In this document: piece by piece, positions 15,243 to 16,039 of the stretch
Numbering within the stretch: position 1 is the stretch's first letter
Layout of the letters: every line of letters starts with the position of its first letter
Origin: Thioalkalivibrio sp.
Lineage (GTDB): Bacteria > Pseudomonadota > Gammaproteobacteria > Ectothiorhodospirales > Ectothiorhodospiraceae
NCBI GenBank assembly: GCA_003550945.1
Contig: PULL01000157.1
Location: forward strand, 1-16,039
Length of the DNA stretch: 16,039 bases
Direction of reading: 5' to 3'
Program-made: the position numbers and the translations under genes
The notes under the pieces: model-generated
Told to the model about the DNA's origin: nothing
The model's input: the letters and a program-made list of their open reading frames with translations, nothing else
Databases searched by the model: none

Positions 15243-16039
15243 TCAGCCGCCCATGCCCGCCATGCCGCCCATTCCACCCATTCCACCCATTCCACCCATT
15301 CCGGACATGCCGCCCATTCCGGTTTGCGGGAAGAAGTAGATCTGTCCTTCCGGTGTGATCCGGAAATAGCCGGACATCCCACTCATTCCGGACATGCCGC
15401 CCATGCCGCCCATGCCGCCCATTCCGGACATGCCGCCCATTCCGTGCATGCCCTGCATTCCCTGCATGCCCTGCATGCCGGCCATACCACCCATACCGGA
15501 CATACCGCCCATGCCGCCCATGCCGGTCATGCCAGTCATGCCGGCCATGCCACCCATGCCGGACATACCGCCCATGGTGCCAGGTGCATAGCTCCACTGG
15601 GTACAGATCCAGCCAGGCCCGCCCAGACCGCCGGCCATCCCTGCCATGCCACCCATGCCGGCCATACCGCCCATGCCGTGCATACCCTGCATCCCGGCCA
15701 TACCGCCCATGCCGTGCATCCCCTGCATCCCGGCCATGCCGCCCATGCCGTGCATACCCTGCATGCCAGCCATACCGCCCATGCCGTGCATACCCTGCAT
15801 GCCAGCCATGCCGCCCATGCCAGCCATGCCGCCCATACCAGCCATGCCGCCCATACCAGCCATGCCGCCCATGCCGGTCGCGTCGGCGGGTATCCATACC
15901 CACTGACCACCCATACCACTCATGCCGGCCATGCCACCCATGCCCGACATGCCGTCCATACCGGCCATGCCGCCCATTCCGGCCATGCCACCCATGCCCG
16001 ACATGCCGTCCATACCGGCCATGCCGCCCATTCCGGCCA
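15243..16039 (-). CDS. Met-X-Gly triplet-repeat protein with aromatic Q-x-x-aromatic-x-P modules (5' end outside window)
   Basis: At least 265 residues, open to the window edge, ending at a TGA at 15243. Almost all of it is the triplet M-X-G, with X being G, A, S, D, Q, H or T, so about a third of residues are Met and more than a third Gly. Numbering from the Met at 16031, three aromatic inserts interrupt it: QWVWIPADATG (43-53), a segment ending QWSYAPGT (145-152), and YFRITPEGQIYFFPQTG (222-238). Each has Q-x-x-aromatic-x-P, then Thr/Gly, then MGGM. One Cys, few charges. The minus strand is chosen because it alone stays open through repeats and inserts and ends in a terminator. The Met spacing suits Cu(I) binding, and the three-residue Gly period suits a polyglycine-II or collagen-like fibre. 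A sulfur-globule envelope role is another guess. I recognise no family. Confidence 0.72.
   Translation of the reverse strand, partial: AGMGGMAGMDGMSGMGGMAGMGGMAGMDGMSGMGGMAGMSGMGGQWVWIPADATGMGGMAGMGGMAGMGGMAGMGGMAGMQGMHGMGGMAGMQGMHGMGGMAGMQGMHGMGGMAGMQGMHGMGGMAGMGGMAGMAGGLGGPGWICTQWSYAPGTMGGMSGMGGMAGMTGMTGMGGMGGMSGMGGMAGMQGMQGMQGMHGMGGMSGMGGMGGMGGMSGMSGMSGYFRITPEGQIYFFPQTGMGGMSGMGGMGGMGGMGGMAGMGG
15661..15804. repeat. Four tandem 36-bp repeats
   Basis: Four head-to-tail 36-bp units start at 15661, 15697, 15733 and 15769. They differ only at a few positions, mostly synonymous a/g or c changes on the + strand, plus Met/Ile-equivalent changes visible only in the opposite frame. On the minus strand each encodes the four triplets MGG-MAG-MQG-MHG. 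The array lies inside the Met-X-Gly gene and adds its only repeated histidines. Confidence 0.9.
15927..16034. repeat. Exact tandem duplication of 54 bp
   Basis: The 54 bases at 15927-15980 recur without change at 15981-16034, and the next five bases to the window end begin a third copy. Each unit encodes six M-X-G triplets including the only aspartates in the repeat (MDG-MSG). Complete identity implies very recent duplication or continuing homogenisation. The repeat probably continues beyond the window. Confidence 0.92.

Noticed and set aside
15394..15906. Plus-strand Met/Pro/Ile/Cys-rich open frames (MPPMP-type) opposite the repeat gene
   Set aside because: They are broken by stops at the non-repeat inserts, arise from reading the GC-rich repeat backwards, and the intrinsic terminator supports minus-strand transcription.
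15243..16039. CRISPR-like or satellite repeat array
   Set aside because: Repeats are 9-bp-based, contiguous, without unique spacers, and keep one long open frame on the minus strand.

Overview
The window looks like chromosomal DNA of a high-GC gammaproteobacterium, probably a sulfur-oxidising member of the Chromatiales/Ectothiorhodospiraceae. The basis is a nagZ / hypoxanthine phosphoribosyltransferase / methylthioinosine phosphorylase gene set, a DsrE-family protein, a DsrS-like protein, a rhodanese, and a dif site matching the enterobacterial sequence. No rRNA, tRNA, CRISPR array or transposase gene is visible.

The main landmark is a near-perfect XerC/XerD recombination site (dif) at 5083-5110, which places the window at the replication terminus. 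Every gene left of it is on the + strand and every gene right of it is on the - strand, so transcription converges on dif from both sides and is co-directional with the incoming replication forks.

Left arm (1-5057, + strand): the 3' end of nagZ; a 166-bp palindromic, MITE-like element; a two-HMA copper-exporting P-type ATPase; a small DsrE-family protein with its own promoter; and a purine-salvage pair. In that pair a methylthioinosine phosphorylase would release hypoxanthine and a phosphoribosyltransferase would convert it to IMP. The ATPase and the DsrE-like gene look like insertions into an older nagZ-hpt-mtnP neighbourhood.

Right arm (5151-10562, - strand): a compact six-gene run, in transcription order MoxR AAA+ ATPase, VWA/DUF2201-type protein, DsrS-like protein, rhodanese, DsbA-family thioredoxin-fold protein and a lipoprotein. 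Gaps are 5-56 nt. The combination of a MoxR/VWA remodelling pair with sulfur-handling proteins is the most interesting functional grouping.

Far right (10731-16039, - strand): an RND efflux pump with its membrane-fusion protein (4-bp overlap). Upstream of it, ended by a strong intrinsic terminator, is the 3' part of an extraordinary gene encoding a Met-X-Gly triplet-repeat protein. Its repeats are punctuated by three aromatic Q-x-x-aromatic-x-P modules, and the DNA contains perfect tandem duplications. The gene runs off the right edge. It is the best candidate here for something undescribed.
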